Assembly (NCBI GenBank): GCA_030667105.1 | Contig: DAOUWN010000069.1 | Span: 1 to 8,562, forward strand | Reading direction: 5' to 3' | Source: Deltaproteobacteria bacterium | GTDB lineage: Bacteria > Desulfobacterota > Desulfobacteria > C00003060 | Length of the DNA: 8,562 nt | In this document: positions 1-8,562 of the stretch, in pieces | How positions within the stretch are numbered: position 1 is the first letter of the stretch | Layout: each line of letters starts with the position of its first letter | Translations under genes and position numbers: made by a program | The notes under the pieces: generated by a model | What the model was told of the DNA's origin: nothing | What the model saw: only the letters and a program-made list of their open reading frames with translations | The model's database searches: none

Positions 1-50
1 CACAAAAAACTTTTTACAAATAATCTACTGATTGGTAAAGGGATATTGCA

Positions 51-962
51 ATGTTTGCAAGAAGACATCCTGTCTTGTTTTCCTTGCTAGTCATATGTAC
101 CATCGGGGCCGTCGCTGTTATCAGCGTGACGGCCATTTTTTTTCTTGGCAAGAGGAATTCAGCCTTTCACTTTGGCGAAAACGTTGGCGTGATTGAAATT
201 AAGGGAATTATTGCCGATCCCAAGCCTATACTCACTCACCTCAAGGAATTGCGTAACAATAAAGACATAAAGGCAATCGTTTTAAGGATCGATTCTCCCG
301 GAGGCGGTGTTGGCCCTTCCCAAGAGATCTATGAAGAAGTGAAAAAGACCAAACACTTGAAGAAAATTGTCGCGTCTATGGGGGCTATTGCGGCCTCTGG
401 GGGATATTATGTGGCGCTGGCAACCGACCATATCATGGCCAATCCTGGCACGATTACAGGGAGTATTGGCGTGATTATGGAATTTGCCAACTTCGAAGAG
501 CTGTTCAAGAAAATAGGAGTGGCTGCCTTTGTCCTCAAGAGCGGGCAATACAAGGACGTGGGTTCTCCTTTGCGGCAGATGACTTCCAAAGAAAAAGAAC
601 TATTGCAAGGATTCATTGACAACGTGCACGAGCAGTTTGTGGTGGCAGTAGCTGAAGGTCGAAAAATGCCTAAAGAAGAAGTCCAGGCCATTGCCGATGG
701 TCGTATCTTGTCAGGAGAACAGGCTCGAGAACTGGGTTTGCTGGACAGTCTCGGTAATCTGGAAGATGCTATTAGCCTGGCAGGCAAATTGGGTGGCATC
801 AAGGGCGAACCCTCGGTTTTTTATGCAAAGGAAAAGAAGTTTTCCCTCCTAGAATACCTTTTGGGGTCCTCGACTTTGACCGGAGTGCTGGACCAGATAA
901 CCGCGGCGGTGCTTCATTCCGGATATCTCTGTCTACCGGGCAGAACATTAGGCAATGGTTAA
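51..962 (+). CDS. sppA: Signal peptide peptidase SppA (short 36K type)
   Basis: This is a membrane-anchored serine protease of the S49 family that degrades cleaved signal peptides left in the inner membrane. The 303-residue length fits the single-domain (Bacillus or archaeal type) SppA, not the two-domain E. coli enzyme. Residues about 8-32 form one hydrophobic N-terminal segment after a basic MFARRH start, so the catalytic domain is probably outside the cytoplasm. Visible family motifs are DSPGGG (81-86), ASGGYY (115-120) and KSGQYKD (163-169). Ser116 and Lys168 are 52 residues apart, the same spacing as the Ser147/Lys199 dyad of B. subtilis SppA, so the catalytic pair looks intact. The ATG at 51 follows AAAGGGA (37-43) at 7 nt. 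The 3' end overlaps ihfB by 8 nt, which suggests co-translation. Bases 1-50 contain no gene. rpsA is often the gene upstream in relatives, but it is not in view. Confidence 0.93.
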   Translation: MFARRHPVLFSLLVICTIGAVAVISVTAIFFLGKRNSAFHFGENVGVIEIKGIIADPKPILTHLKELRNNKDIKAIVLRIDSPGGGVGPSQEIYEEVKKTKHLKKIVASMGAIAASGGYYVALATDHIMANPGTITGSIGVIMEFANFEELFKKIGVAAFVLKSGQYKDVGSPLRQMTSKEKELLQGFIDNVHEQFVVAVAEGRKMPKEEVQAIADGRILSGEQARELGLLDSLGNLEDAISLAGKLGGIKGEPSVFYAKEKKFSLLEYLLGSSTLTGVLDQITAAVLHSGYLCLPGRTLGNG

Positions 963-1233
963 GCGTGATCTCGCTGAGGACTTGGTGAAGGCTTTCCCCG
1001 GCATTGCCAAGAAGGATATGTTGACCGTGGTAGAAACAATGTTTGAGAGCATGGCACAGGCCTTGATGCGAGGCGAGGCTGTTGATCTTAGAGGTCTGGG
1101 TCGCTTGAGAGTCAAGAAACGAAGGCCCATGAAGGTAAGAAACCCGATGACCGCGGCCAATGTTCATGTGCCCGCACGTTGGGTCGTCCACTTCAAGCCA
1201 GCAGGGAGCTTGATCAACCGCATCAACGATTGA
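955..1233 (+). CDS. ihfB: HU/IHF-family nucleoid protein, probable integration host factor beta subunit
   Basis: This is a small DNA-bending protein that would act as a dimer on the nucleoid, in regulation, replication initiation and recombination. Its 92 residues match the family length of about 90-95. The N-terminal helical half (1-40) is followed by the dimer core motif GLG (47-49, usually GFG), a basic stretch (KKRRP, 54-58), the arm-tip RNP (62-64) whose proline intercalates in HU/IHF-DNA complexes, and the C-terminal HFKP (79-82). The start MVKRDL, the LRGLGRL pattern and the HFKPAGSL end resemble IHF-beta more than HU. Location behind sppA also fits ihfB/himD in deltaproteobacteria. 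The ATG lies inside the end of sppA with only a weak GG upstream, so translation is probably coupled to sppA. HU cannot be fully excluded without a tree. The partner ihfA is not in the window. Confidence 0.85.
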   Translation: MVKRDLAEDLVKAFPGIAKKDMLTVVETMFESMAQALMRGEAVDLRGLGRLRVKKRRPMKVRNPMTAANVHVPARWVVHFKPAGSLINRIND

Positions 1234-1236
1234 GAC

Positions 1237-1851
1237 CTACCGAAAAACACTTACATCTCCTGATCCTTCCCGTATGACGTCAGGTGTGTCATCAATGAGA
1301 GAAACCACACTTGAGGGCCCCCCAGGCACGGGGCCGCCGTCTATAACAAGGTCAATCTGAGATCCGAAGGTTTCGTGGATCAGATAGGGATCAGACTCGC
1401 TGTAGGCTGGTCCATCAGCGAGATTGGCGGTTGTGGATAATATGGGATGCCCGAGTTCCTTGACCAGTGCCAGACAAATGGGGTGGTCTGGCACTCGAAT
1501 TCCTGCTGTTTTGCGCAGGGTTAACATGATCTTTGGGACGAGCTTTGAACCCTCCAGAACAAACGTGTAAGGGCCTGGGAGCAAACGTTTCATGGTCTTG
1601 TATGCGTAGTTGGAGACCTTGGCGTACTCGCTGATGTTTTTGAGGTCAGAGCAGATGAAACTGAAGGGTTTTTTCTTGTTTCTCTGTTTTACCCTGTAGA
1701 TCCTCTCTATGGACTTCTTGTTCATGATATCACAACCAATGCCATAGTAAGTATCCGTCGGATAGGCAATGATGCCACCATCTTTAAGCACTTGCGCCAC
1801 TTTCCGGATCAAGCGGGCTTGGGGGTTTATTGGATTGATCGCTATCAGCAT
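1237..1851 (-). CDS. yciO: YciO-like protein of the Sua5/YrdC/TsaC family (putative threonylcarbamoyl-AMP synthase)
   Basis: Members of this family bind ATP and either make threonylcarbamoyl-AMP for the t6A37 modification of tRNA (TsaC/Sua5) or have a less clear role (YciO). The 204-residue length equals YciO. Visible motifs are PTDTYYG (31-37), KQR (55-57) followed by KPFSF (61-65), PGPYTF (92-97), RKTAGIRVPDHP (113-124), STTAN (139-143), PSSVV (179-183) and VIREG (192-196). The NPINPQ start, RKTxGxRVP and the TESDP-like SESDP (151-155) are YciO signatures as I remember the E. coli protein. However, the ATP-pocket STTAN segment with Asn143 looks more like TsaC than E. coli YciO does. No Sua5 C-terminal domain is present. 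The gene faces ihfB tail to tail with 3 nt between stops and is divergent from guaB. The ribosome site upstream of the ATG is weak (GTGGGA). Whether it is a true TC-AMP synthase is undecided; the family call is secure. Confidence 0.85.
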   Translation of the reverse strand: MLIAINPINPQARLIRKVAQVLKDGGIIAYPTDTYYGIGCDIMNKKSIERIYRVKQRNKKKPFSFICSDLKNISEYAKVSNYAYKTMKRLLPGPYTFVLEGSKLVPKIMLTLRKTAGIRVPDHPICLALVKELGHPILSTTANLADGPAYSESDPYLIHETFGSQIDLVIDGGPVPGGPSSVVSLIDDTPDVIREGSGDVSVFR

Positions 1852-1883
1852 GATTTTAAGGGTCCCACGGTTTCTATCAACGG

Positions 1884-1909
1884 TTTACATGGCATATTGT
1901 GTGGATAAT
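1884..1909 (+). promoter_or_regulatory. Possible sigma-70-type promoter for guaB
   Basis: TTTACA (1884-1889) and GATAAT (1904-1909) each resemble -35 and -10 boxes, but the 14-nt spacer is shorter than the usual 16-18. If GATAAT is a real -10 box, transcription would begin near 1916 and give guaB a leader of about 120 nt that includes the inverted repeats at 1927-1996. The same AT-rich stretch must also serve the divergent yciO-like gene. On the minus strand TTGCAA (1909-1914) could be a -35 box, with no convincing -10. This is a weak call based on consensus matching alone. Confidence 0.3.
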
Positions 1910-1921
1910 TGCAAGCCCTAA

Positions 1922-3498
<1,577 letters not shown>

Positions 3499-3499
<1 letters not shown>

Positions 3500-6400
3500 T
3501 GCAATCTTCAAACTTCGTCCATCTCCATGTCCACACCCAGTACAGCCTCCTTGACGGGGCGATTCGCCTTGATCCCCTGCTGGAGCGCGCGGCATCCTTT
3601 CAGATGACCTCCCTGGCAATCACTGATCACGGCACCATGTACGGTGTCATTGAGTTCTATCAGAAGGCATACAAGGCAGGGATAAAGCCCATAATAGGTT
3701 GCGAGATGTATGTGGCTCCTGCAAGTCGCTTTGACAAGGACCCACGCCAGAAGGGAGGCCTGTATCACCTGATTCTGCTGGCGAAAAATGCCAAAGGGTA
3801 CAAGAACCTGTGCAGGCTGGTGACAGCCGGCCACCTGGAGGGCTTCTATTATAAGCCGCGAGTTGACAAGGCCATTCTATCAGAGTGCAGTGATGGCCTA
3901 ATCGCGCTAAGCGCTTGTCTTCACGGAGAGATCCCCAGATTAATAAGAGCGGGGCGCTTGGACAAGGCAGCCGAGGTTGCCCGTGCCTACGAGGGCATGT
4001 TCGGCGAGGGCAATTTCTACTTGGAGGTCCAAAACAACGGTATTGAGGCCCAGGAGACGGTGAACCGCGCCTTATTGGATATGAGCCAAGACCTTTCGCT
4101 CCCGCTGGTTGCCACAAATGACTGTCATTATTTGGATCCCGAAGATGCCCGTGCTCACGACGTGCTGTTGTGCATCCAGACAGGCAAGACCGATCAGGAA
4201 ACAAAGCGTCTCAAGTTCCAGACAGACCAGCTTTATTTTAAGTCTCCAAAGGAAATGGCTCTCTATTTTGCAGACTACCCCAAGGCCGTCGAAAACTCGA
4301 TTGAGATCAGTAACCGTTGTAACGTGGATCTCTATTTGAGTTCTTATCATTTTCCCAAATTTCGGATTCCCCGTGGCCACGATCATGAAGATGCGGGCCG
4401 ACAAGAGAATATCCCTTTGAATATGGACGAGTACCTTGAGCAAGAAGTCAAAAGGGGATGGGAGGCAAGACTGGAAGAGGTTGGTTCGAAGAACCCCGGA
4501 TTCTCAGCCGCAGACACAGAGCTTTACAGTAGGCGTCTTGAGCAGGAGCTTGCTGTCATCAAGAAGATGGGTTTTTCGAGTTATTTCCTGGTGGTTGCAG
4601 ACTTTGTTCGTTTTGCAAAAGAACAAAACATTCCTGTGGGGCCTGGACGAGGATCTGCTGCCGGCAGTCTTGTGGCTTATGCCCTGAAGATCACTGATTT
4701 GGACCCCATTGCTTATGGTCTCATATTTGAGCGATTCCTAAATCCCGCCCGCAAGAGCATGCCTGACATTGACGTTGATTTCTGTATCGAGGGCCGTGAT
4801 GCTGTTTTCAGATACATCGTGGAGCGATACGGAGGCCCTGAGTATGTGGCCCAAATCATCACCTTTGGCAAAATGCAGGCCAGGGCCGTCATCAGGGATG
4901 TGGGAAGGGCCCTTGACATCCCCTTGAGGGAAGTTGACACCATTGCCAAGATGATACCAGAGGGGATCGGCATCAGCCTGGAGAGTGCTCTTTCTCGGGA
5001 ACCAAAACTAAGGCTCATGGCAGAAGAACGTCCCCAAATAAAAGAACTCCTTACCATTGCTCTGGCCCTGGAGGGGCTTCCGAGGCATGCCTCCACCCAT
5101 GCGGCCGGGGCAGTGATTTCAGACAGGCCTCTGGTGGAGCACCTTCCGCTGGCCAGGGGAAAGAAGGGGGAGGTCGTAACCCAGTACGACATGAAGGCAA
5201 TAGAGAAGATCGGGTTGATCAAGTTCGACCTGCTGGGCCTTCGCAACCTGACCGTTATGAAACATGCCTGTGAGATCATACGCAAAGACGGCCGTGAACC
5301 TCCGGATCTGGCAGGCCTGGACCTTACAGACAAAAAAACCTTTGAACTCCTTGCATCCGCCGAGACCACCGGAGTTTTCCAGTTGGAAAGTTCCGGCATG
5401 AAAGACCTGCTGCGCCGGATGAAACCGGCATGTTTTGAGGACATCATTGCCTTGGTGGCTCTCTATCGTCCGGGGCCGCTAGACAGTGGCATGCATGACG
5501 CTTTTGTTGAGAGGAAAAGCGGTCGTGTGCCTGTCACTTACATAGTCCCCGAGCTTGAACCTATCCTGAAGGACACTTACGGCGTGATCTTGTATCAAGA
5601 ACAGGTGATGAACATTGCCGCTGTGCTCGCAGACTACTCCATGGCCGATGCCGACAATCTCCGAAAGGCCATGGGTAAGAAGATAGGCCAGATGATGGCT
5701 CAGGAACGGAAGCGTTTCTTGACAAGGGCCGAAAAGAAAAGGGTTGCCCCGGAAAAGGCGGAAGAGATCTTTGATCTCATGGAAAAATTTGGGCGCTATG
5801 GTTTCAACAAGGCCCACAGCGCTGCCTACGCGATGATTGCCTTTCAGACAGCCTATCTGAAGGCCCATTTTCCAGTTGAGTTGATGGCCGCCATTTTGAC
5901 CAGCGAGATGAACAACACTGAAGCCGTGGTTAAGTACATCTCCGAATGTCGCAGCCAGGAAATTGAGATACTTCCACCCGACATTAACCAAGGTGACATA
6001 ACCTTTACGGTCGTAAATGGCGCCATTCGTTTTGGCCTGGCCGCCACAAAGAACGTGGGAGAAGGGGCCATTGAGTCAATCCTTGTGGTCCGGAGTGAAG
6101 GCGGCCCCTTTGAATCGCTATTTGATTTCTGCGAAAGAGTTGACCAGAAAAAAGTCAACCGGAGAGTGATTGAAAGTCTGATAAAATGCGGCGCCTTTGA
6201 TTCCACCGGAGCAAAACGTTCCCAGATGATAACCGTGCTGGATCAGGCTCTTGAAATCGGCCAGAAGATCCAAAAGGATCGCATGGACGGCCAGATCAGC
6301 CTCTTTGAGGTCATGCCGGAGCACGGCCTGGGCGTTGTCTATCCCCTGCTTCCTGACATGGAGGAGTGGAATGAGGGCCAACTCCTGAAGCACGAGAAGG

Positions 6401-7017
6401 AATCCTTGGGTTTTTTCATCACTGGTCATCCTCTGGCTAGGCATGAATCCATACTCAATAAATTTGCCAACACCGACACCCTGGAGATCCGGGAGCTTTC
6501 CGACGGGGCGGTTGTTCGCCTGGGGGGGCTGGTAAGGGACGTAAAGCATCACAACGACAGGAAGGGCGACCTTATGGCCTTTGTGACACTTGAGGACTTG
6601 AGTGGTTTTGCCGAGGTCACGCTTTTTTCATCAGTATATTCGAGTGTATCCGATCTTGTTGTCAAGGATGCCGCCATCTTCATCGAAGGTCGTGTGACAA
6701 AAGATGAAAAGTCAGTGAAGATCCTCGGCGATACCGTCATTCCTATAGAAAAGGCCGAGGAGACCTGGACAACGAGTGTCCGTTTAAAGCTCGACATAAC
6801 GAGTTTTGACAAAGAAAAGCTTCAACAACTCTACGATATCTTGGAGAAACATAAGGGGACCAGCGGCGCCTGTCTGCATCTGCGTATTCCCCAAAGGACG
6901 GAAACCATCGTTGCCCTGCCTGACCATATACGGCTGAGGGCGGGGAGTGCACTGACCAACGCCATAAACGAGTTCCTTGGATACGATGCAGTGGAAACGG
7001 TTTGCCAGAGACAGTGA
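3499..7017 (+). CDS. dnaE: DNA polymerase III alpha subunit (replicative polymerase)
   Basis: DnaE is the catalytic subunit of the chromosomal replicase. At 1172 residues it is full length for the DnaE1 type. Domains in order: PHP (about 5-270), palm/thumb/fingers of the C-family polymerase (about 340-830), a helix-hairpin-helix region (about 870-905), an OB fold (about 1003-1080), and a C-terminal region (about 1090-1172) where tau binding is expected. GPGRGSAAGS (381-390) and PDIDVDF (422-428) are intact. Asp425, Asp427 and Asp577 (in KFDLLG) correspond to the E. coli catalytic Asp401, Asp403 and Asp555. QISLF (932-936) fits the beta-clamp binding motif. The PHP metal ligands look complete (His10, His12, Asp19, His44, Glu69, His90, Asp208, His210), unlike E. 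coli. The ATG overlaps the guaB stop as TGATG and has no clear Shine-Dalgarno site, so translation is probably coupled to guaB. No frameshift was seen. Confidence 0.97.
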
Positions 7018-7029
7018 TCCGGATGCAGG

Positions 7030-7788
7030 ATGCATGATACCAGATGGGGAATGGAAATGAAAGACTCCAAGCATCTCATCTACCGCAGTCTTATTACGGA
7101 CGACAAGCTTGAATCTTTTCGCGTAGTTGTGAAGGAAACTGATTTGCTGGTCAGGGCTCAGAGGCCCCTTGAAAGGGAAACCAGGGATTTGGTCCTGAAA
7201 CACAGAGTGCCGTTGGAAAGATACGCCGAGGACCATCCGGACTTTGTTGAGAGCCTGACGCCACTTTCTGATGATCACCTTGCGCCGCCCATTGTCAGGA
7301 CCATGATAGAGGCGAGCCAGAAGGCGGGTGTTGGCCCCATGGCCGCCGTTGCAGGCGCGGTGGCCGAGTATGTCGGAAGAGATCTCTTGAGCTATAGCAA
7401 AGAGGTTATGATTGAAAACGGGGGAGATATTTTCATCTGTACAACATTTCCCTTGACTGTAGCCATATTTGCTGGGCCTTCTCCCTTAAGCGGTAAGCTG
7501 GGCGTGCGAATAGATTCGCCGGAAACGCCTATGGCGGTTTGCACCTCTTCGGGTAGTGTTGGGCATTCCATCAGCTTCGGAAGCTCTGACGCAGTCGTTG
7601 TGATCTCAGAATCTGCGGCCCTTGCAGACGCAACTGCCACGACCATAGGAAACGCGGTTTCTAAGAAAGAAGACGTTGCTTCTGCAATCCGTCTGGCGGG
7701 AAATATCCAGGGAGTCCTTGGTGTTATTGTCATACTGGACGACCAGATGGGCGTGTGGGGTACGGTGGAGTTGGTCGGGCTTGGTTAG
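7030..7788 (+). CDS. UPF0280 family protein (COG2122, ApbE-like superfamily), function unknown
   Basis: This is a 252-residue soluble protein with no signal peptide or membrane segment. It is recognised as UPF0280/COG2122 from GPMAAVAGAVAEYVG (102-116), ENGGDIF (129-135), SSGSVGHSISFG (173-184) and ADATATTIGN (198-207). These glycine-rich segments recall the flavin-transferase ApbE fold, but biochemical activity of the family is not established to my knowledge. From memory, COG2122 has been linked in anaerobes such as Methanosarcina to sulfide-dependent homocysteine formation; that has not been checked. It begins 12 nt after dnaE and is probably in the same transcript. The first ATG (7030) has only a GGA at 6 nt. 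An in-frame ATG at 7057 follows GGGGA (7046-7050) at 6 nt and would remove nine poorly conserved residues, so the true start may be 7057. No terminator was found after the stop. Confidence 0.85.
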   Translation: MHDTRWGMEMKDSKHLIYRSLITDDKLESFRVVVKETDLLVRAQRPLERETRDLVLKHRVPLERYAEDHPDFVESLTPLSDDHLAPPIVRTMIEASQKAGVGPMAAVAGAVAEYVGRDLLSYSKEVMIENGGDIFICTTFPLTVAIFAGPSPLSGKLGVRIDSPETPMAVCTSSGSVGHSISFGSSDAVVVISESAALADATATTIGNAVSKKEDVASAIRLAGNIQGVLGVIVILDDQMGVWGTVELVGLG

Positions 7789-8019
7789 CGGCCATAACTA
7801 ATCTGAGCATGACAACGTCAGACTCAATCAGGTTTTCCAAATATTTATTCAGTGAGAGAGTCTACAGTTTCGGGGGTGGTACATGTTTACATGACGGAGT
7901 CATATGGAGACTGTGGAAAAGGGGTTGTTTTTTCAGCTAACTTTGTTATAGTGCTATAAAATTGATGGGCAAGGATTGCCATCAGGATCGTGTGAGACCG
8001 GTCAGGAGAGGCGCAACCC
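7789..8019. other. Gene-free spacer between UPF0280 and HIT genes
   Basis: No credible coding region lies here; the short open frames lack ribosome sites and family features. It contains a direct repeat TACATG (7880-7885 and 7888-7893), a small inverted repeat ATGAC-GGA-GTCAT (7891-7903), a T-rich run at 7926-7933 without a GC-rich stem in front of it, and the promoter described at 7946-7960. No rho-independent terminator for the upstream operon was seen. A small RNA cannot be excluded, but nothing specific supports one. Confidence 0.5.
7946..7960 (+). promoter_or_regulatory. Extended -10 promoter overlapping a palindrome, for the HIT gene
   Basis: TGC followed by TATAAA (7952-7960) is an extended -10 element, which can work with a poor -35. 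The best -35 is only TTTCAG (7931-7936, 18-nt spacer). Transcription would start near 7967 and give a leader of about 53 nt before the GTG start at 8020. TTATAG (7946-7951) and CTATAA (7954-7959) form a 6-bp inverted repeat around TG that covers the -10 box, so a repressor site is possible. The promoter is plausible; the operator is inference. Confidence 0.45.
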
Positions 8020-8514
8020 GTGAAGACATTATGGGCTCCATGGCGCATGGAGTATATACTGGGCGAAAAGGAACAGGAGTGCATCTTCTGTGTTGCCCTG
8101 TCCGATCAAGGAAGCCTCACTCTATACAGGGGATCTCTTTCAATGGTCATGATGAATAAGTATCCATATATTAATGGCCATCTTTTGGTTGCGCCCAAAA
8201 GGCACATTGCTTCCTTGGACGATCTGACATTGGAGGAGATGAGTGATCTTTTGAAGACGGTCAGAGACTCCATCGGGATTCTCAAGAAAGTGATGAACCC
8301 TGATGGATTTAACGTGGGGCTTAATCTGGGCGTAGTGGCAGGCGCAGGGGTAGAGCAACATCTTCACTTTCATATTGTTCCGCGCTGGCACGGCGACACG
8401 AATGCGATGACAGTCTTTGCCGAAGTTCGCGTAATTCCGGAGCATTTGGAGGCGACTTACGGAAACCTGAAACCGCATTTTAAAGCTCTAGAAGTAGCTA
8501 GTGCCCATCCATAA
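8020..8514 (+). CDS. HIT-family nucleotide hydrolase/phosphorylase (Ap4A phosphorylase-like)
   Basis: Histidine-triad proteins cleave nucleotide phosphoanhydride or phosphoramidate bonds. This 164-residue cytosolic protein begins LWAPWRMEYI (4-13) and carries a CIFC zinc-ligand pair (Cys21, Cys24), the RHI histidine (62), GFNVGLNLG (96-104), and the triad HLHFHIVPRW (114-123), with His116 the expected nucleophile. The layout resembles the mycobacterial Ap4A phosphorylase Rv2613c as remembered, so a role in dinucleoside polyphosphate breakdown is likely, though the substrate is not proven. The start is GTG at 8020, supported by GGAGAG (8005-8010) at 9 nt and by the conserved LWAPWR just inside; later ATG codons would remove this motif. 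It is probably transcribed alone from the promoter near 7946-7960. The last residues (about 160-164) and the stop are encoded inside the inverted repeat at 8497-8541, so the C-terminal tail may be unusual. Confidence 0.9.
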   Translation: MKTLWAPWRMEYILGEKEQECIFCVALSDQGSLTLYRGSLSMVMMNKYPYINGHLLVAPKRHIASLDDLTLEEMSDLLKTVRDSIGILKKVMNPDGFNVGLNLGVVAGAGVEQHLHFHIVPRWHGDTNAMTVFAEVRVIPEHLEATYGNLKPHFKALEVASAHP

Positions 8515-8541
8515 ATGGATTTTTGGATCCTGGGCACTAGC
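8497..8541. repeat. Nested inverted repeat spanning the HIT stop codon
   Basis: GCTAGTGCCCA (8497-8507) and TGGGCACTAGC (8531-8541) are perfect 11-bp inverted arms separated by 23 nt. Within the loop side, ATCCAT (8507-8512) and ATGGAT (8515-8520) form a second hairpin with a 2-nt loop, followed by four further T residues (8521-8524). The second ATGGAT-like word GGATCC (8525-8530) offers an alternative partner for ATCC. The inner hairpin with its T-run could act as a weak rho-independent terminator. The outer arms have no T-run behind them, so they may instead be a 3' stabilising stem, a bidirectional signal, or a palindromic dispersed repeat. The structure is seen directly; the function is inferred. 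Confidence 0.6.
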
Positions 8542-8562
8542 GTCAGTTTCCAATTCAGAACA

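Noticed and set aside
799..1191. 130-codon minus-strand open frame across sppA and ihfB
   Set aside because: It is antisense to two confidently identified genes and has no recognisable domain.
1316..1335. GC-rich hairpin GGCCCC / GGGGCC as a terminator for ihfB
   Set aside because: It encodes the Gly/Pro segment GGPVPGG of the yciO-like protein, no T-run follows on either strand, and it is 80 nt past the ihfB stop.
4713..5447. 244-codon open frame on the minus strand
   Set aside because: It lies wholly antisense to the conserved polymerase core of dnaE (PDIDVDF and KFDLLG region); its serine/arginine-rich translation has no family features.
7891..7903. ATGAC-GGA-GTCAT inverted repeat as a terminator or operator
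   Set aside because: Only 5 bp arms and AT-rich, with no adjacent T-run or promoter; expected by chance in a spacer of this length.
7755..7940. 61-codon plus-strand open frame after UPF0280
   Set aside because: It starts inside the UPF0280 gene in another frame, has no ribosome site of note and no recognisable features.
7962..8159. 65-codon plus-strand open frame overlapping the start of the HIT gene
   Set aside because: It shares most of its length with the HIT gene in another frame; the HIT frame carries the conserved motifs and a good ribosome site.

Overview
The window is ordinary chromosomal sequence from a Gram-negative anaerobe, most likely a deltaproteobacterium (Desulfobacterota, sulfate-reducer or syntroph type). 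This rests on gene content and order, because no rRNA or marker alignment could be run. The clues are sppA overlapping an IHF-beta/HU gene, a guaB-dnaE pair, a UPF0280 (COG2122) protein of a kind found in strict anaerobes, and a HIT protein of the 'LWAPWR' type. No phage genes, transposases, CRISPR arrays, tRNA or rRNA genes were seen.

Layout. (1) 51-1233, plus strand: sppA (membrane signal-peptide peptidase) overlaps ihfB (nucleoid protein) by 8 nt. In related genomes this pair often follows rpsA, which would lie just left of the window. (2) 1237-1851, minus strand: a YciO/Sua5/TsaC-family protein that meets ihfB tail to tail with 3 nt between them. (3) 1852-2035: a 184-nt divergent intergenic region. 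It holds possible promoter elements and a nested set of inverted repeats that can fold as a three-way junction just upstream of guaB. (4) 2036-7788, plus strand: a tight run of guaB (IMP dehydrogenase), dnaE (replicative DNA polymerase III alpha) and a UPF0280 protein. guaB and dnaE share one base (TGATG), and UPF0280 starts 12 nt after dnaE. (5) 7789-8019: a 231-nt gene-free spacer with a good extended -10 promoter overlapping a small palindrome. (6) 8020-8514, plus strand: a HIT-family nucleotide hydrolase/phosphorylase. Its last codons and stop lie inside an 11-bp perfect inverted repeat (8497-8541) with a second hairpin nested in it.

Functionally, guaB makes XMP for guanine nucleotides and dnaE consumes dNTPs, so their coupling puts nucleotide supply and replication on one transcript. 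The HIT enzyme probably handles dinucleoside polyphosphates. The other genes are housekeeping: membrane peptide turnover, DNA bending, and possibly tRNA threonylcarbamoylation. I found no clearly new multigene system. The parts most worth checking are the structured guaB leader (1927-1996), the nested repeat at 8497-8541, the uncharacterised UPF0280 protein, and the YciO-like protein that keeps TsaC-like residues.
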